Notes: generated by a model from the sequence alone, not told the origin. A stretch of DNA of 64,000 nt from Pelomonas sp. Root1444 (GCF_001426885.1 NZ_LMFP01000013.1:382763-446762); one strand, 5' to 3'; counted from the first letter of the stretch, positions 24,981 to 35,307 are shown. Program-made: numbers and translations.

Positions 24981-25512
24981 TGGCGTCGAGCAGGGTGGAA
25001 GGATTGCGCCAGATGCAGCGCCATTCGGGCAGGCAGACACCACCGAAAGGCGGCGTCGTGCCGGGGTCGATGAACTCGGCGCCCATGCGCGCATAGAAGC
25101 GCTTGGCGGGCTCGTTCTGGTCCAGCACCCACAGGTGCAGCGGCAGGGTGTGCGCCGGCCCCAGCTCGCGGACGACGGCCTGCAGCAGCCGGCGGCCGAT
25201 GCCACCGCCCTTCAGCTCTGGGTGGACGTGCAGGTTGTCGACCAGCGTGCCGCAGACGGGGTCGTGGCCAGGCAGCACGTAGGCGAAGCCGATCAGCCGG
25301 CCCGAAGCGTCTTCGGCGACGATGCCGAAGGCGGACGTGACCGGCGAGGTTTGCAGGCGCTCACGCCAGACGGCCCGGCGGTCGGCGAAGACGTCGTGGT
25401 CGAGGAAGCTGTCCGGCACGATGCCGCGGTAGGCGCTGCGCCAGCTGGTGGCGTGCAGGTCGGCGACTGCGTCGGCATCGCTGTCTTGCATCGGCCTCAG
25501 CGTCACGCTCAT
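24973..25512 (-). CDS. GNAT family N-acetyltransferase
   Basis: A 179-residue GNAT acetyltransferase. The N-terminal [22 protein letters not shown], the acetyl-CoA loop [18 protein letters not shown] and the [21 protein letters not shown] motif are classic. The start overlaps the parA stop by ATGA, so it is in the parA transcript. Substrate unknown. Confidence 0.9.
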   Translation of the reverse strand: MSVTLRPMQDSDADAVADLHATSWRSAYRGIVPDSFLDHDVFADRRAVWRERLQTSPVTSAFGIVAEDASGRLIGFAYVLPGHDPVCGTLVDNLHVHPELKGGGIGRRLLQAVVRELGPAHTLPLHLWVLDQNEPAKRFYARMGAEFIDPGTTPPFGGVCLPEWRCIWRNPSTLLDANA

Positions 25513-26282
25513 CGCATCGTCTCGATCCGCCGCACCATCTCCTTGGCGAAGTCGACGAAGGCCACCGCGCCCTTGGAGCTGGGGTCGAACACCACACCGG
25601 GCAGGCCGTAGCTCGGCGCCTCGGCCAGGCGGACGTTGCGCGGGATGACCGTGTCGAAGACCTTGTTGCCGAAGTGGGCCTTGAGCTGGTCACTGACCTG
25701 CTGCTGCAGCGTGATGCGCGGGTCGAACATGACGCGCAGCAGGCCGATGATCTGCAGGTCAGGGTTCAGGTTGGCGTGGATCTGCTTGATGGTGTTGACC
25801 AGGTCGGTCAGGCCTTCCAGCGCGAAGTACTCGCACTGCATCGGCACGATGACGCCATGGGCGCAGCACAGGCCGTTCAGCGTCAACATCGACAGCGACG
25901 GCGGGCAGTCGATGAGGATGAAGTCGTAGTCCTTGCCGGCGTCTGCCAGCGCCGCCTTCAGCCGCGCCTCGCGGCGCTCCAGTGCGACCAGGTCCACCTC
26001 CGCGCCGGCCAATTCGCGGTTGGCACCCAGGACGTCATAGCCGGCTTTCTCGGCGCGGGCCTTGGCCTCGGGCAGCGAGGCGGATTCCAGCAGCACGTCG
26101 TAGACGGTCAACTCCAGCTTGCGCTTGTCGATGCCCGAGCCCATCGTCGCGTTGCCTTGCGGGTCCAGGTCGACGACGAGGACGCGCTGGCCGATCTGCG
26201 CCAGGCCGGCGGCGAGGTTGACGGTGGTGGTGGTCTTGCCGACGCCGCCCTTCTGGTTGGCGATGCAGAAAATCTTGGCCAT
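25509..26282 (-). CDS. parA: Chromosome-partitioning ATPase ParA
   Basis: A 257-residue chromosomal-type (type Ib, no N-terminal HTH) ParA. The deviant Walker [10 protein letters not shown] (residues 11-19), [13 protein letters not shown] and Walker [16 protein letters not shown] are intact. It forms an ATP-dependent gradient on the nucleoid that pulls ParB-parS complexes. Start ATG 26282 gives the standard [13 protein letters not shown]. It follows rsmG by 76 bases; parB is not next to it. Confidence 0.97.
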   Translation of the reverse strand: MAKIFCIANQKGGVGKTTTTVNLAAGLAQIGQRVLVVDLDPQGNATMGSGIDKRKLELTVYDVLLESASLPEAKARAEKAGYDVLGANRELAGAEVDLVALERREARLKAALADAGKDYDFILIDCPPSLSMLTLNGLCCAHGVIVPMQCEYFALEGLTDLVNTIKQIHANLNPDLQIIGLLRVMFDPRITLQQQVSDQLKAHFGNKVFDTVIPRNVRLAEAPSYGLPGVVFDPSSKGAVAFVDFAKEMVRRIETMR

Positions 26283-26358
26283 GGGTTCCAGTTTTCGACT
26301 ACCGGCATCGTACCGGCGAGAGGGCGGGTCGACCCTCGGGCGCGACCCGTGAGTCAGC

Positions 26359-26981
26359 TCAGCGAGGGCGCATCCACACGATGCAGCGCTGGGCATCCAG
26401 GCCCGGGACGGCCAGTTGTTCCACGTGAAACACGTCCACGTCGGCAGGCAGCGCGGCCATCTCGTCGGCGGGGTGCTGCCCCTTCATGGCCATCCACACC
26501 GCACCCTCGGCGAGGTGCTGGCGAGTCAGGCGGGTGAAGTCGACCAGGGACGCGAAGGCGCGCGAGGTGATGACACCGAACGGCTCGGTCTCCAGCGCTT
26601 CGACGCGGCTGTGCACGCCGTGCAGGTTGGGCAGCTTCAGCTCGGCCGCGACCTGCTGGATGAACGTCGCCTTCTTGGCGACGGCATCCACGCAGCTGAC
26701 GTCGGTCTCAGGGAAGCAGATCGCAATGACGACGCCCGGCAGCCCACCGCCCGCACCAACGTCCATCAATCGGGCCGGCGCGCCGTGGCGCTTCAGGGGC
26801 GCGACGACGGAGAGGCTGTCCACCAGGTGGTGGCTCAGCATCTGCGCCGGGTCACGCACGGCGGTCAGGTTGTAGACCTTGTTCCACTTCTGCAGCAGGG
26901 CCAGGTAGGCCAGCAGCTGGTCGAGTTGGGAGTCGTTGAGTTCGAGGCCGAGTTCGGTGGCGGCCGCTTGGAGGGCGTCCC

Positions 26982-26985
<4 letters not shown>
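26359..26985 (-). CDS. rsmG: 16S rRNA (guanine-527-N7) methyltransferase RsmG
   Basis: A 208-residue RsmG (GidB). It methylates G527 of 16S rRNA using SAM. The SAM motif [16 protein letters not shown] and the upstream [10 protein letters not shown] are diagnostic, as is the basic KGQHPADEM near the C-terminus. It overlaps mnmG by ATGA in the standard order mnmG-rsmG-parA. One parS site lies within it and encodes the segment FHVEQL. Confidence 0.96.
26417..26432. promoter_or_regulatory. parS site 1 (ParB-binding), inside rsmG
   Basis: TGTTCCACGTGAAACA, a 16-base site matching the conserved bacterial parS consensus (TGTTNCACGTGAAACA). It lies in the 3' part of rsmG. Confidence 0.93.
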
Positions 26986-28931
<1,946 letters not shown>

Positions 28932-28985
28932 CTCGATCCTGGAAAGAACGCAGGCCCGCGCGAGGGCTCGGGCAAACCCCGAATT

Positions 28986-29750
28986 TTACGAAGCGGCTGT
29001 GGATAAGTCATCCGACGATTTCTCGGGCGCGAGCGCCACGCGCAGGCCGCCGAGGGCAGGTGAACGGTCGGCCGTCACGGCCCAACCCTGCAGGGCGGCG
29101 ATGCGCTTCACGATGGACCAACCCAGGCCGCTGCCCGGAGCCGCGGCGTCCGCGCGCCGCAGGTGGTGGACGTGGACCTCGATGGCATTGCTGTCCACCT
29201 CCTGGCCCCAGGCATAGAGCTGCGCCTCCAGCTGCTCGCGGCTCAGCACGCGGCCGGCCTGGCGCAGCAGCAGGGCCAGTAGGTCGAACTCGCGCGCCGA
29301 CAGCGCGACCTCGGCGCCCGCCTGCGTCACGCGGCGGGTGGCAGGATCCAGTGCGACGTCCCGCCACGCCAGTTGCTCCTGCTGCTGGCCGTGGGCGCGC
29401 CGCACCAACGCCCGCAGCCGCGCGCCCAGCTCGAACAAATCCACCGGCTTGACGACATAGTCGTCGGCGCCGCCGTCCAGGCCGCGGATGCGGTCGGGCA
29501 CGGCGTCGCGGGCGGTCAGCACCAGCACGGGCACCGTGCAGCCGGCCGCGCGGGCGCGCGCCAGCGCCTGCAGCCCGTCCAGCCGGGGCAGGCCCAGGTC
29601 GAGCACGGCCGCGGCATAGGGCGCGGCGCGCAGCTCGCGTTCGGCGGCCTCGCCGTCGCGCACCCAGTCCACCTGGAAGCCCTGTTGGCGCAGGCCCGCG
29701 CGCAGGCCGTCGCCCAGCAGCGGGTCGTCTTCGGCGAGCAGGATGCGCAT
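28986..29750 (-). CDS. Response regulator fused in frame to a histidine-kinase remnant
   Basis: A 254-residue chimera. Residues 1-115 are a normal receiver (acidic pair DD at 8-9, phospho-acceptor Asp51, Thr79, Lys101). Residues 125-199 are an OmpR-type DNA-binding domain as far as the recognition helix (SNAIEVHVHHLRR), but the wing that should follow (KLG...VRGVGY) is missing. Instead residues 200-242 read PGSGLGWSIVKRIAALQGWAVTADR...GGLRVAL, which is the G2-box and end of a histidine-kinase ATPase domain. The simplest reading is one deletion that removed the end of the regulator and nearly all of the kinase (junction near 29150-29160). Probably not functional as a two-component system. It is 7 bases downstream of the cytochrome b561 gene. 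Confidence 0.85.
   Translation of the reverse strand: MRILLAEDDPLLGDGLRAGLRQQGFQVDWVRDGEAAERELRAAPYAAAVLDLGLPRLDGLQALARARAAGCTVPVLVLTARDAVPDRIRGLDGGADDYVVKPVDLFELGARLRALVRRAHGQQQEQLAWRDVALDPATRRVTQAGAEVALSAREFDLLALLLRQAGRVLSREQLEAQLYAWGQEVDSNAIEVHVHHLRRADAAAPGSGLGWSIVKRIAALQGWAVTADRSPALGGLRVALAPEKSSDDLSTAAS
28998..29006. other. Consensus DnaA box upstream of mnmG
   Basis: TGTGGATAA, the complement of the strong DnaA box TTATCCACA, at the very end of the chimeric regulator gene and 67 bases upstream of the mnmG start, next to a short A/T run (GAATTTTA). Only one full-consensus box was seen, so this is not by itself an origin. Confidence 0.5.
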
Positions 29751-29757
29751 CGTCTCG

Positions 29758-30489
29758 TCAGTCGTCGTCGTGGTCCCGTTCGCGATGATGCCGCCCTTCA
29801 CCATGCGTTTGGCCGTGCGCTGCCTCGCCGGCATCGCGCCAGGGCGAGGCCGGCCCCAGGCTCCAGGCCCAGAAGCCCAGCACGGCGACGAGCAGCGCAG
29901 CGGCCAGGCCGCGGTGCATGGCCCGCGTCGGCGGCGTGCCGGCCGGCACGGCCTTGCGGCCGGTCAGCATCGCCGGCACGAGCCGGTCGCGCGCCAGCCA
30001 GCTCGTCAGCAGCACCGCGGCCACATGCATGCCCACCAGCAGCAGCAGCCCGTTGGCCAGCGTCTCATGCACCTCCTCCCAGGCCTCGCCGCCCTGCCAG
30101 GCCAGCCAGCCGCTGCCGGCTGCCAGCAGGCCGGTCGCGATCAGCGCCAGCACCGCCCAGCCACCTGCCGGGTTGTGGCCGGCATGCGGCCGCGCCCGGC
30201 CCGCCAGCAGCTCGCGCAGGTGCGCAACCACGGCGGCCGGCCCGCGCACGAAGCTCGCGAAGCGTGCCGGCGGCGTGCCGACGAAGCCCCACAGCAGCCG
30301 CAGCGCCATCGCGCCGGCCAGCGTCAGGCCGAAGCTGATGTGCACGGCCCGCCAGCCATAGGCCTCGGCGGTCAGCCAGGCGCCGACCACGCTCAGCGCC
30401 ATCAGCCCGTGCAGCAGGCGCACCGGTGCGTCCCACAGCGGCTGCGTGACGGGGGTGGACGGGGCGGTGTCGGTCGAAGGCGAGGTCAT
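29758..30489 (-). CDS. Cytochrome b561 family membrane protein
   Basis: A 243-residue diheme b-type cytochrome of the bacterial b561 type. It has four predicted membrane helices. Histidines that can bind heme are in PVRLLHGLMALS, RAVHISFGLTLA, EEVHETLANGLLLLVGMHVAA and later segments. The C-terminal tail is histidine- and acid-rich (THGEGRHHRERDHDDD), possibly metal-binding. These proteins pass electrons between membrane and periplasm, often encoded with a two-component pair, which here is reduced to a chimera. Start ATG 30489. Confidence 0.88.
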   Translation of the reverse strand: MTSPSTDTAPSTPVTQPLWDAPVRLLHGLMALSVVGAWLTAEAYGWRAVHISFGLTLAGAMALRLLWGFVGTPPARFASFVRGPAAVVAHLRELLAGRARPHAGHNPAGGWAVLALIATGLLAAGSGWLAWQGGEAWEEVHETLANGLLLLVGMHVAAVLLTSWLARDRLVPAMLTGRKAVPAGTPPTRAMHRGLAAALLVAVLGFWAWSLGPASPWRDAGEAAHGQTHGEGRHHRERDHDDD

Positions 30490-30596
30490 GACGGCTCCTG
30501 ATGCGAATGCCGCCATGCTGACGGGCCCGGCTTAGTGCTGGCTGAAGCCGCATGCGTTCCGGCCGCCGAGGGCGCGCGCCGTGCTGCAATCGGGCC

Positions 30597-31235
30597 ATGC
30601 CTTTTCCGCCCGACCCCGCCCTGGCGCCGCTGGCCGAACTGGCCCGCCGGGCCCGCCCCCTGCGCGTGCCCGCCGGCACGCGGCTGTTCGAGGCCGGCCA
30701 GCCCTGCCCGGGCTTTCCCATCGTCGACGCGGGCTGCGTGCGCGTGTCGCTGGCCTCGCCGGACGGCCGCCAGATGGAGCTCTACCGCGTCGAGCCGGGG
30801 GAGGTCTGCGTCGTGTCGGCCACCTGCCTGTTTGCGCATCGCGTGGCCACCGCGCAAGGCGAGGCACGCACCGAGACCGCGCTGCGACTCGTCAGCCCGG
30901 CCGACTTCGAGGCCGTCTGCGAGCGCGACCCGCTGCTGCGCCGCTACGTGATGGGGCTGATGGCCGAGCGCCTGGCCGACCTGATGGCGCTGGTCGAGGC
31001 CGTGGCCTTCCAGCGGCTGGACCAGCGCCTGGCCGCCTTGCTGGGCGCGCGCGGCCCGCGGCTCGCCGCCACCCACCAGCAGCTGGCCGACGAGCTGGGC
31101 ACGGTGCGCGAGATCGTCAGCCGGCTGCTGCGCCGCTTCGAGCGCGATGGCCTGGTGCGCCTCGGGCGCGAGCGCATCGAGGTGGTCAGCGCTGCCGGCC
31201 TGCAGCGGGTTTGCGCTGGCGCAAGCGTTGTGTGA
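30597..31235 (+). CDS. Crp/Fnr family transcriptional regulator
   Basis: A 212-residue Crp/Fnr regulator. An N-terminal cyclic-nucleotide-binding-like barrel (about 15-125) is followed by the dimer helix and a C-terminal HTH (ATHQQLADELGTVREIVSRLLRRFERDGLV). The recognition helix carries R-E-x-x-S-R, mixing features of CRP (RE..R) and FNR (E..SR). The FNR-type four-cysteine cluster is absent, though CPGF, GCV, VCV and TCL supply scattered cysteines that could sense a redox or sulfur signal. It is divergent from the cytochrome gene. Two palindromes at its 3' end suggest it controls the next gene. Confidence 0.9.
   Translation: MPFPPDPALAPLAELARRARPLRVPAGTRLFEAGQPCPGFPIVDAGCVRVSLASPDGRQMELYRVEPGEVCVVSATCLFAHRVATAQGEARTETALRLVSPADFEAVCERDPLLRRYVMGLMAERLADLMALVEAVAFQRLDQRLAALLGARGPRLAATHQQLADELGTVREIVSRLLRRFERDGLVRLGRERIEVVSAAGLQRVCAGASVV
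31211..31224. promoter_or_regulatory. Palindrome TTGCGC-N2-GCGCAA at the 3' end of the Crp/Fnr gene
   Basis: A perfect 14-base palindrome with the TTG/CAA ends typical of Crp/Fnr-family operators, 80 bases upstream of the DUF2892 gene. It lies in coding sequence, so codon constraint cannot be excluded. Confidence 0.45.
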
Positions 31236-31246
31236 CCGCGGTCACC
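31231..31246. promoter_or_regulatory. CRP-like site TGTGA-N6-TCACC
   Basis: TGTGACCGCGGTCACC contains a perfect 14-base palindrome (31232-31245) and matches the CRP consensus TGTGA-N6-TCACA in nine of ten defined positions. It straddles the stop of the Crp/Fnr gene and lies about 60 bases before the DUF2892 start, a normal activator position. Confidence 0.6.
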
Positions 31247-31303
31247 GACAGGCCGGCCGCCCCGGCGCAGCATGCAAGCCATCGCAACCCGAGGAGAAGC
31301 AAG

Positions 31304-31498
31304 ATGTTCAAGACCAATGTCGGCGGCCTGGACCGCGGTGCGCGCATCGCAGCCGGCCTCGCGCTGCTGGGCCTGGCGGTGACCGGCAGCATCGGCGCCT
31401 GGGGCTACATCGGCCTGGTGCCGCTGGCCACCGGCCTGATGGGCAGCTGCCCGCTGTACGCGCTGTTCGGCTTCAGCACCTGCCCGCGCAAGTCCTGA
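31304..31498 (+). CDS. DUF2892 small membrane protein
   Basis: A 64-residue protein made of two membrane helices ([33 protein letters not shown]) with the family motif [13 protein letters not shown]. It resembles the membrane half of rhodanese-like YgaP proteins, which are linked to sulfane-sulfur handling. GAGGAG precedes ATG 31304. It is downstream of the Crp/Fnr gene and has a CRP-like operator in front, so it is probably its target. Confidence 0.88.
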   Translation: MFKTNVGGLDRGARIAAGLALLGLAVTGSIGAWGYIGLVPLATGLMGSCPLYALFGFSTCPRKS

Positions 31499-31523
31499 GG
31501 CGCGTGGGCGGGACAATGCCGGC

Positions 31524-31811
31524 ATGGCCTTGTCCCAGCCCTCGACATCCCCCGCCTGCCGCCCCCGGTGCGCCGCCTGCTGCATCGCCCCGTCGATCAG
31601 CTCGCCCATCCCCGGCCACCCTGGCGGCAAGCCGGCCGGTGTGCGCTGCGTGCAGCTGGACGACGAAGACCGCTGCCGCCTCTTCGGCCGGCCCGAGCGG
31701 CCGGCGGTGTGCGGCTCGCTGGCGCCGCACGCGGAGATGTGCGGTGACAGCCGCGAGCAGGCCATGCACTGGCTGGGATGGATGGAGCGCGAGACGGCGC
31801 CAGGCGGCTAG
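31524..31811 (+). CDS. YkgJ family cysteine-cluster protein
   Basis: A 95-residue protein with the YkgJ-type metal cluster: CRPRCAACC near the start, then a [22 protein letters not shown] block and a final cysteine in EMCG. Such proteins probably bind zinc or an iron-sulfur centre; function is unknown. It starts 25 bases after the DUF2892 stop and may share its transcript. Confidence 0.85.
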   Translation: MALSQPSTSPACRPRCAACCIAPSISSPIPGHPGGKPAGVRCVQLDDEDRCRLFGRPERPAVCGSLAPHAEMCGDSREQAMHWLGWMERETAPGG

Positions 31812-31843
31812 AGTCGGGTGGTCCGCCGCTGCCACCCACCGCC

Positions 31844-32812
31844 ATGACCGACCCACGACGCCGCCTGTTGTTGCTGTCCTCCTGCGGCCTGGCGCTGCCC
31901 AGCCTGGCCGACGGCCCCTGGCCCAGCCGCGCCATCCGCCTGCTCGTGCCGTTCGCACCGGGCGGCAGCAGTGAAATCGTCGCGCGCACCGTCGCGGCCG
32001 AGCTGACCAAGTCGCTCGGCCAGACCATGTACGTCGAGAACAAACCCGGCGGCGCCGGCAACGTGGCCATGGCCGAGGTGGCCCGCGCGGACGACCAGCA
32101 CACCCTCGTGCTGGGCCACATCGGCACGCTGGCCGTGAACCCCTACATCTTCGACAAGCTGCCCTACGACCCGGTCAAGGACTTCCGCCCGGTCACGCTG
32201 CTGGCCAAGGTGCCAAGCCTGTACGTCGTCCACCCGGACCTGCCGGTGAAGACGCTGCAGGAGTTCGTCGCCTACGCGCGCAAGCGCCCGGGGCAGCTGA
32301 ACTACGGCTCGGCCGGCAACGGCAGCGCCGGCCACCTGGCCATGGAGTACCTGAAGATGGCGGCCAACCTCTTCATGCTGCACGTGCCCTACCGCGGCAC
32401 CGGCCCGCAACTGACCGACCTGCTGGCGGGCCGGCTGGAGGCTGCTTCCGTGGGCGCGCCGGCCGTCATGCAGTTCATCAAGGCCGGCAAGCTGCGCTGC
32501 CTGGCCACCGGCTCGCGCGAGCGCCTGCCCCAGCTGCCCGACGTGCCGACCGTGGCCGAGCAGGGCTTCCCCGGCTTCGAGATGACGCAGTGGTACGGTC
32601 TGCTGGCGCCATCCAGCATGGCGCAGGCCTCGGTCGACAAGCTCGCCGTCGAGGCGGCCAAGGCCATCCGTTCGGTGGGTGCGAAGGAGCGCCTGGGCGC
32701 CGACTCGGCCGAGGCCGTCGGCAACACGCCGGCCCAGTTCGCCGCCTTCATCGCGCAGGAGCAGCAGCGCTGGAAGCCCGTCATCCAGCGGGCCAAGGTC
32801 AAGCCCGATTGA
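31844..32812 (+). CDS. Bug/TctC family solute-binding receptor
   Basis: A 322-residue periplasmic binding protein of the tripartite tricarboxylate transporter (Bug) family, hugely expanded in Burkholderiales. Signal peptide with arginines (MTDPRRRLLLLSSCGLALPSLA), then RAIRLLVPFAPGGSSEIVAR, ENKPGGAGNVAMAEVA and the C-terminal DVPTVAEQGFPGFE. Binds a carboxylate or similar solute. No TctA/TctB membrane genes are near, so it is an orphan. Start ATG 31844; its stop overlaps the convergent gene by 14 bases. Confidence 0.93.
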   Translation: MTDPRRRLLLLSSCGLALPSLADGPWPSRAIRLLVPFAPGGSSEIVARTVAAELTKSLGQTMYVENKPGGAGNVAMAEVARADDQHTLVLGHIGTLAVNPYIFDKLPYDPVKDFRPVTLLAKVPSLYVVHPDLPVKTLQEFVAYARKRPGQLNYGSAGNGSAGHLAMEYLKMAANLFMLHVPYRGTGPQLTDLLAGRLEAASVGAPAVMQFIKAGKLRCLATGSRERLPQLPDVPTVAEQGFPGFEMTQWYGLLAPSSMAQASVDKLAVEAAKAIRSVGAKERLGADSAEAVGNTPAQFAAFIAQEQQRWKPVIQRAKVKPD

Positions 32813-33023
32813 GCCGCCACGCCGCCCCGCGGCCCAGGCGGGCGCGCCAGGCCTGGGCGCGCGGGTGGTCCCAGTACTTGTCGAAGAAGTAGTGCAGCAC
32901 CGTGTTGGCCAGCGGCTCGATGAAGGTGACCGCGCCGGCCACCGCGATGCTGCCGGTCAGGGCGTAGGTGACCGTGAACGAGGTGCCCAGGTGCAGGATG
33001 CCGAAGCTGACGGCCTTGGCCAT
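32799..33023 (-). CDS. DUF2061 small membrane protein
   Basis: A 74-residue protein with two hydrophobic segments and the family pattern AKAVSFGILHLGTSFTVTYALTGSIAVAGAVTFIEP...HYFFDKYW. Function unknown. ATG 33023 matches family length; a TTG at 33056 would add 11 residues and overlap the candidate Fur site. It converges on the Bug gene. Confidence 0.8.
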   Translation of the reverse strand: MAKAVSFGILHLGTSFTVTYALTGSIAVAGAVTFIEPLANTVLHYFFDKYWDHPRAQAWRARLGRGAAWRLNRA

Positions 33024-33055
33024 GTTGTCTATCGCCCGAGTGAATCGAATAGTCA

Positions 33056-33074
33056 AATGCTAATGATTCTTATC
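33056..33074. promoter_or_regulatory. Fur-box-like A/T-rich element
   Basis: AATGCTAATGATTCTTATC shares 12 of 19 positions with the Fur consensus GATAATGATAATCATTATC and stands out in a GC-rich setting. It lies between two divergent small genes, 33 bases upstream of one start and 50 upstream of the other. Confidence 0.4.
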
Positions 33075-33124
33075 ACCGGTAGCCAATCGCTTGCGGCTAT
33101 CCCCGCGATCGGCGCTGCCCGGTC

Positions 33125-33619
33125 ATGACGCCGGCCGCGACCCCGCTGCCTCCGCACAGCCTGCTGGCACAACTGGCCGAGCAGCGCGGCGCGTTTGCCG
33201 ACGCCTACACGCTGCACCTGCCGCGCGCCGTCACGCTGGCCGAGTTCGTCGAAGCCTTCTACACGACGCGGCTGTTCAAGGTCGAGCGCGTGCTGCTCGC
33301 GCTGCTCGGCAAGCCGTCCAGCGACGCGATGGCGCGAGCCCTGGCGCGCGACGAGGGCGAACGGCTGGCCGTCTGGACCGTCGAGGCGCGCCGCCCGGAT
33401 GAGTTGCTGATGCACGAGGACAGCGGCGCCACGCGCTCCTGGTTCAAGGTCGAGGCGGGCGGGGGCGCCACGACGCTGTGGTTCGGCTCGGCCGTCGTGC
33501 CGCGCCGCCGCGGGCCGGGCGGCGAGGCGCGCTTCAGCGGGGTGTTCCACGCGCTGCTGGGCTTTCACCGCTGGTACTCGCGCGCGCTCCTCAAGGCTGC
33601 CGCGCGAAGGTTAGGTTAG
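33125..33619 (+). CDS. Conserved hypothetical protein
   Basis: A 164-residue soluble protein. I do not recognise a domain with certainty; the end LGFHRWYSRALLKAA and strands such as TRSWFKVEAGGGATTLWFGSAVV suggest a DUF2867/START-like lipid-binding fold. ATG 33125 lies 50 bases after the A/T-rich element. Its stop overlaps the convergent lipoprotein gene by 4 bases. No catalytic motif is visible. Confidence 0.7.
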   Translation: MTPAATPLPPHSLLAQLAEQRGAFADAYTLHLPRAVTLAEFVEAFYTTRLFKVERVLLALLGKPSSDAMARALARDEGERLAVWTVEARRPDELLMHEDSGATRSWFKVEAGGGATTLWFGSAVVPRRRGPGGEARFSGVFHALLGFHRWYSRALLKAAARRLG

Positions 33620-34131
33620 GGCCTGGTGCCCGGGCCGCTGATCTTCTCGGTGACCGCCTGCTTGCTCCCGAGATCCTCGATCCACACCTCGCAGGCATCG
33701 GCGGCGATGCGGCCGGTGACGACGTAGCGTCGGCCCTCCGCCGGCGTGAAGTCCACCTCGCCCACCGTGCGGCAGTGCGGGTGGGACAGCCCCAGCACCG
33801 GCGAGGCGTATTGCGTCGCGGCCTGCAGCCTCACGCGCGCGGGGCCCAGCGGCAGCTCGTTGGTCAGCGCCACCGGCGTGACCGTCATGCCGCTGCCCTG
33901 GCCGGCGCGCGTGGTGGCCACGCTGCTGCTGGCCAGGCGGCGCCCGTCGGCCTGCGTCATCTCGAAGACATGCAGCTGCTGCGGGCTGACGGCCACCACC
34001 TGGTCGGCGACGTTCGCCGTCGGGCCGGTGTAGTCGGCCGGGGTGGCGGGTTCGAAGGCGCTGAAGCTCTTGAAGCTGGTGCAGCCGGACAGCGACAGTG
34101 CCGTGGCCGCCAGGAAGGCGATGCGTTTCAT
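33616..34131 (-). CDS. Putative lipoprotein
   Basis: A 171-residue lipoprotein. Signal peptide with lipobox LSGC (cysteine near residue 17), then a mature region with no recognised domain; two later cysteines (HCRTVG and DACEVW) could form a disulfide. It follows the ABC permease gene by 12 bases, so it is the last gene of the hydrolase-natA-natB operon and probably works with the exporter. Confidence 0.8.
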   Translation of the reverse strand: MKRIAFLAATALSLSGCTSFKSFSAFEPATPADYTGPTANVADQVVAVSPQQLHVFEMTQADGRRLASSSVATTRAGQGSGMTVTPVALTNELPLGPARVRLQAATQYASPVLGLSHPHCRTVGEVDFTPAEGRRYVVTGRIAADACEVWIEDLGSKQAVTEKISGPGTRP

Positions 34132-34143
34132 GCGGCGCGCAGC

Positions 34144-35307
34144 TTACCGCGCCACCGCCGCGCGCATCGACCGCGCCACGTAAACCAGCGCCACGGCCGC
34201 GAGGCCGAAGCCGATGACGACGCCCGGCAGCACCTGGCTCCAGCGCAGCGCCTCGCCCTTCAGCACGGCCAGCATCAGCGTGTTTTGGGCCAGGCCGGGC
34301 ACCCACAGGTACCAGGGCGCGTCGCCACCCGGGTTCAGCAGGCTCACCATCGGCGCCAGGCTGACGGCGGTGATGACCAGCGTGCTGCTGGCCTGCGCCT
34401 CCTTGAAGGTCTTGGAGCGGATGGCCAGCGCCATCAGCAGGGCCGACAGTCCGGCCGCCAGCGGGATCTGCAGCAGCCAGAAGGCCAGCACCTCGCCGGT
34501 GCCGAACTGGAACATCGCCTGCAGGCTGTCGCTCTGCAGCAGCCACTGCGCCGGCACGAAGCTCAAGCTCGCCAGCAGCGCCACCGCCATGCCCAGCAGC
34601 GCGACAGCGCCCCACTTGCCGGCCACGATGGCGCCGTGCGGCGCGGGGTTCATCAGCAGCGGTTCCAGCGACCCGCGCTCGCGTTCGCCGGCGGTGCTGT
34701 CCAGCGCCGCGGTCAAGGCGCCGTACAGCACGGCCATGATGATGAACATCGGGATGATGCTGGTCAGCCGCGCCGCGCGTGCCTGCGCGCTGGCGAGGTC
34801 GCGCTCCTCGATGTCTATGGGTTCCAGCAGTTCGATGGACACGCCGCGCATCGCCAGGTTCAGCGCCGAGCGCTCGCGGTTGAAGCTCCACAGCAGGCCC
34901 TTGATGGCGCCGATGCCGGCGCTGGCGCGCTGGTTGGCGCTGTCGCCGACGATCTCCACCGTCGGGGCCTCGCCTTGCAGCAGCTTGGCCTCGAAGTCCG
35001 CCGGCACGACGAGCACCGGCTCCAGCAGCGTCGTGGCGCGCAGCCGCGCCTCGTAGTCGCTGGGCGCGGCCTTGATGGTGTAGGTCTGGCGCTCGATGAA
35101 GTTCTTCAGCGTCGGCGCGTTGTCGATGCCGACGGCCATCAGCTCGCGGCGTTCGGCGCGGGCCTCGAACGACGCGATCAGGCCCGACAGCGCGGCCAGC
35201 AGCAGCGGTCCCATCAACACGGCGGGGATGAGGATGCGCAGCAGCGTGCGGCGGTCGCGCAGCGCGTCGGCCAGTTCTTTTGCAAAGACGATCCAAGCGT
35301 GCTTCAT
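34144..35307 (-). CDS. natB: ABC-2 type permease, NatB-like
   Basis: A 387-residue membrane protein of the ABC-2/NatB type: one N-terminal helix (LLRILIPAVLMGPLLLAALSG), a large extracytoplasmic loop (about 50-180) and five to six helices at the C-terminus, with the coupling segment GERERGSLEPLLMNP before helix two. It partners with the NatA-like ATPase encoded just upstream (ATGA overlap). In Bacillus NatAB exports sodium, but the same architecture serves other exports, so the name marks similarity only. Confidence 0.85.
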   Translation of the reverse strand: MKHAWIVFAKELADALRDRRTLLRILIPAVLMGPLLLAALSGLIASFEARAERRELMAVGIDNAPTLKNFIERQTYTIKAAPSDYEARLRATTLLEPVLVVPADFEAKLLQGEAPTVEIVGDSANQRASAGIGAIKGLLWSFNRERSALNLAMRGVSIELLEPIDIEERDLASAQARAARLTSIIPMFIIMAVLYGALTAALDSTAGERERGSLEPLLMNPAPHGAIVAGKWGAVALLGMAVALLASLSFVPAQWLLQSDSLQAMFQFGTGEVLAFWLLQIPLAAGLSALLMALAIRSKTFKEAQASSTLVITAVSLAPMVSLLNPGGDAPWYLWVPGLAQNTLMLAVLKGEALRWSQVLPGVVIGFGLAAVALVYVARSMRAAVAR

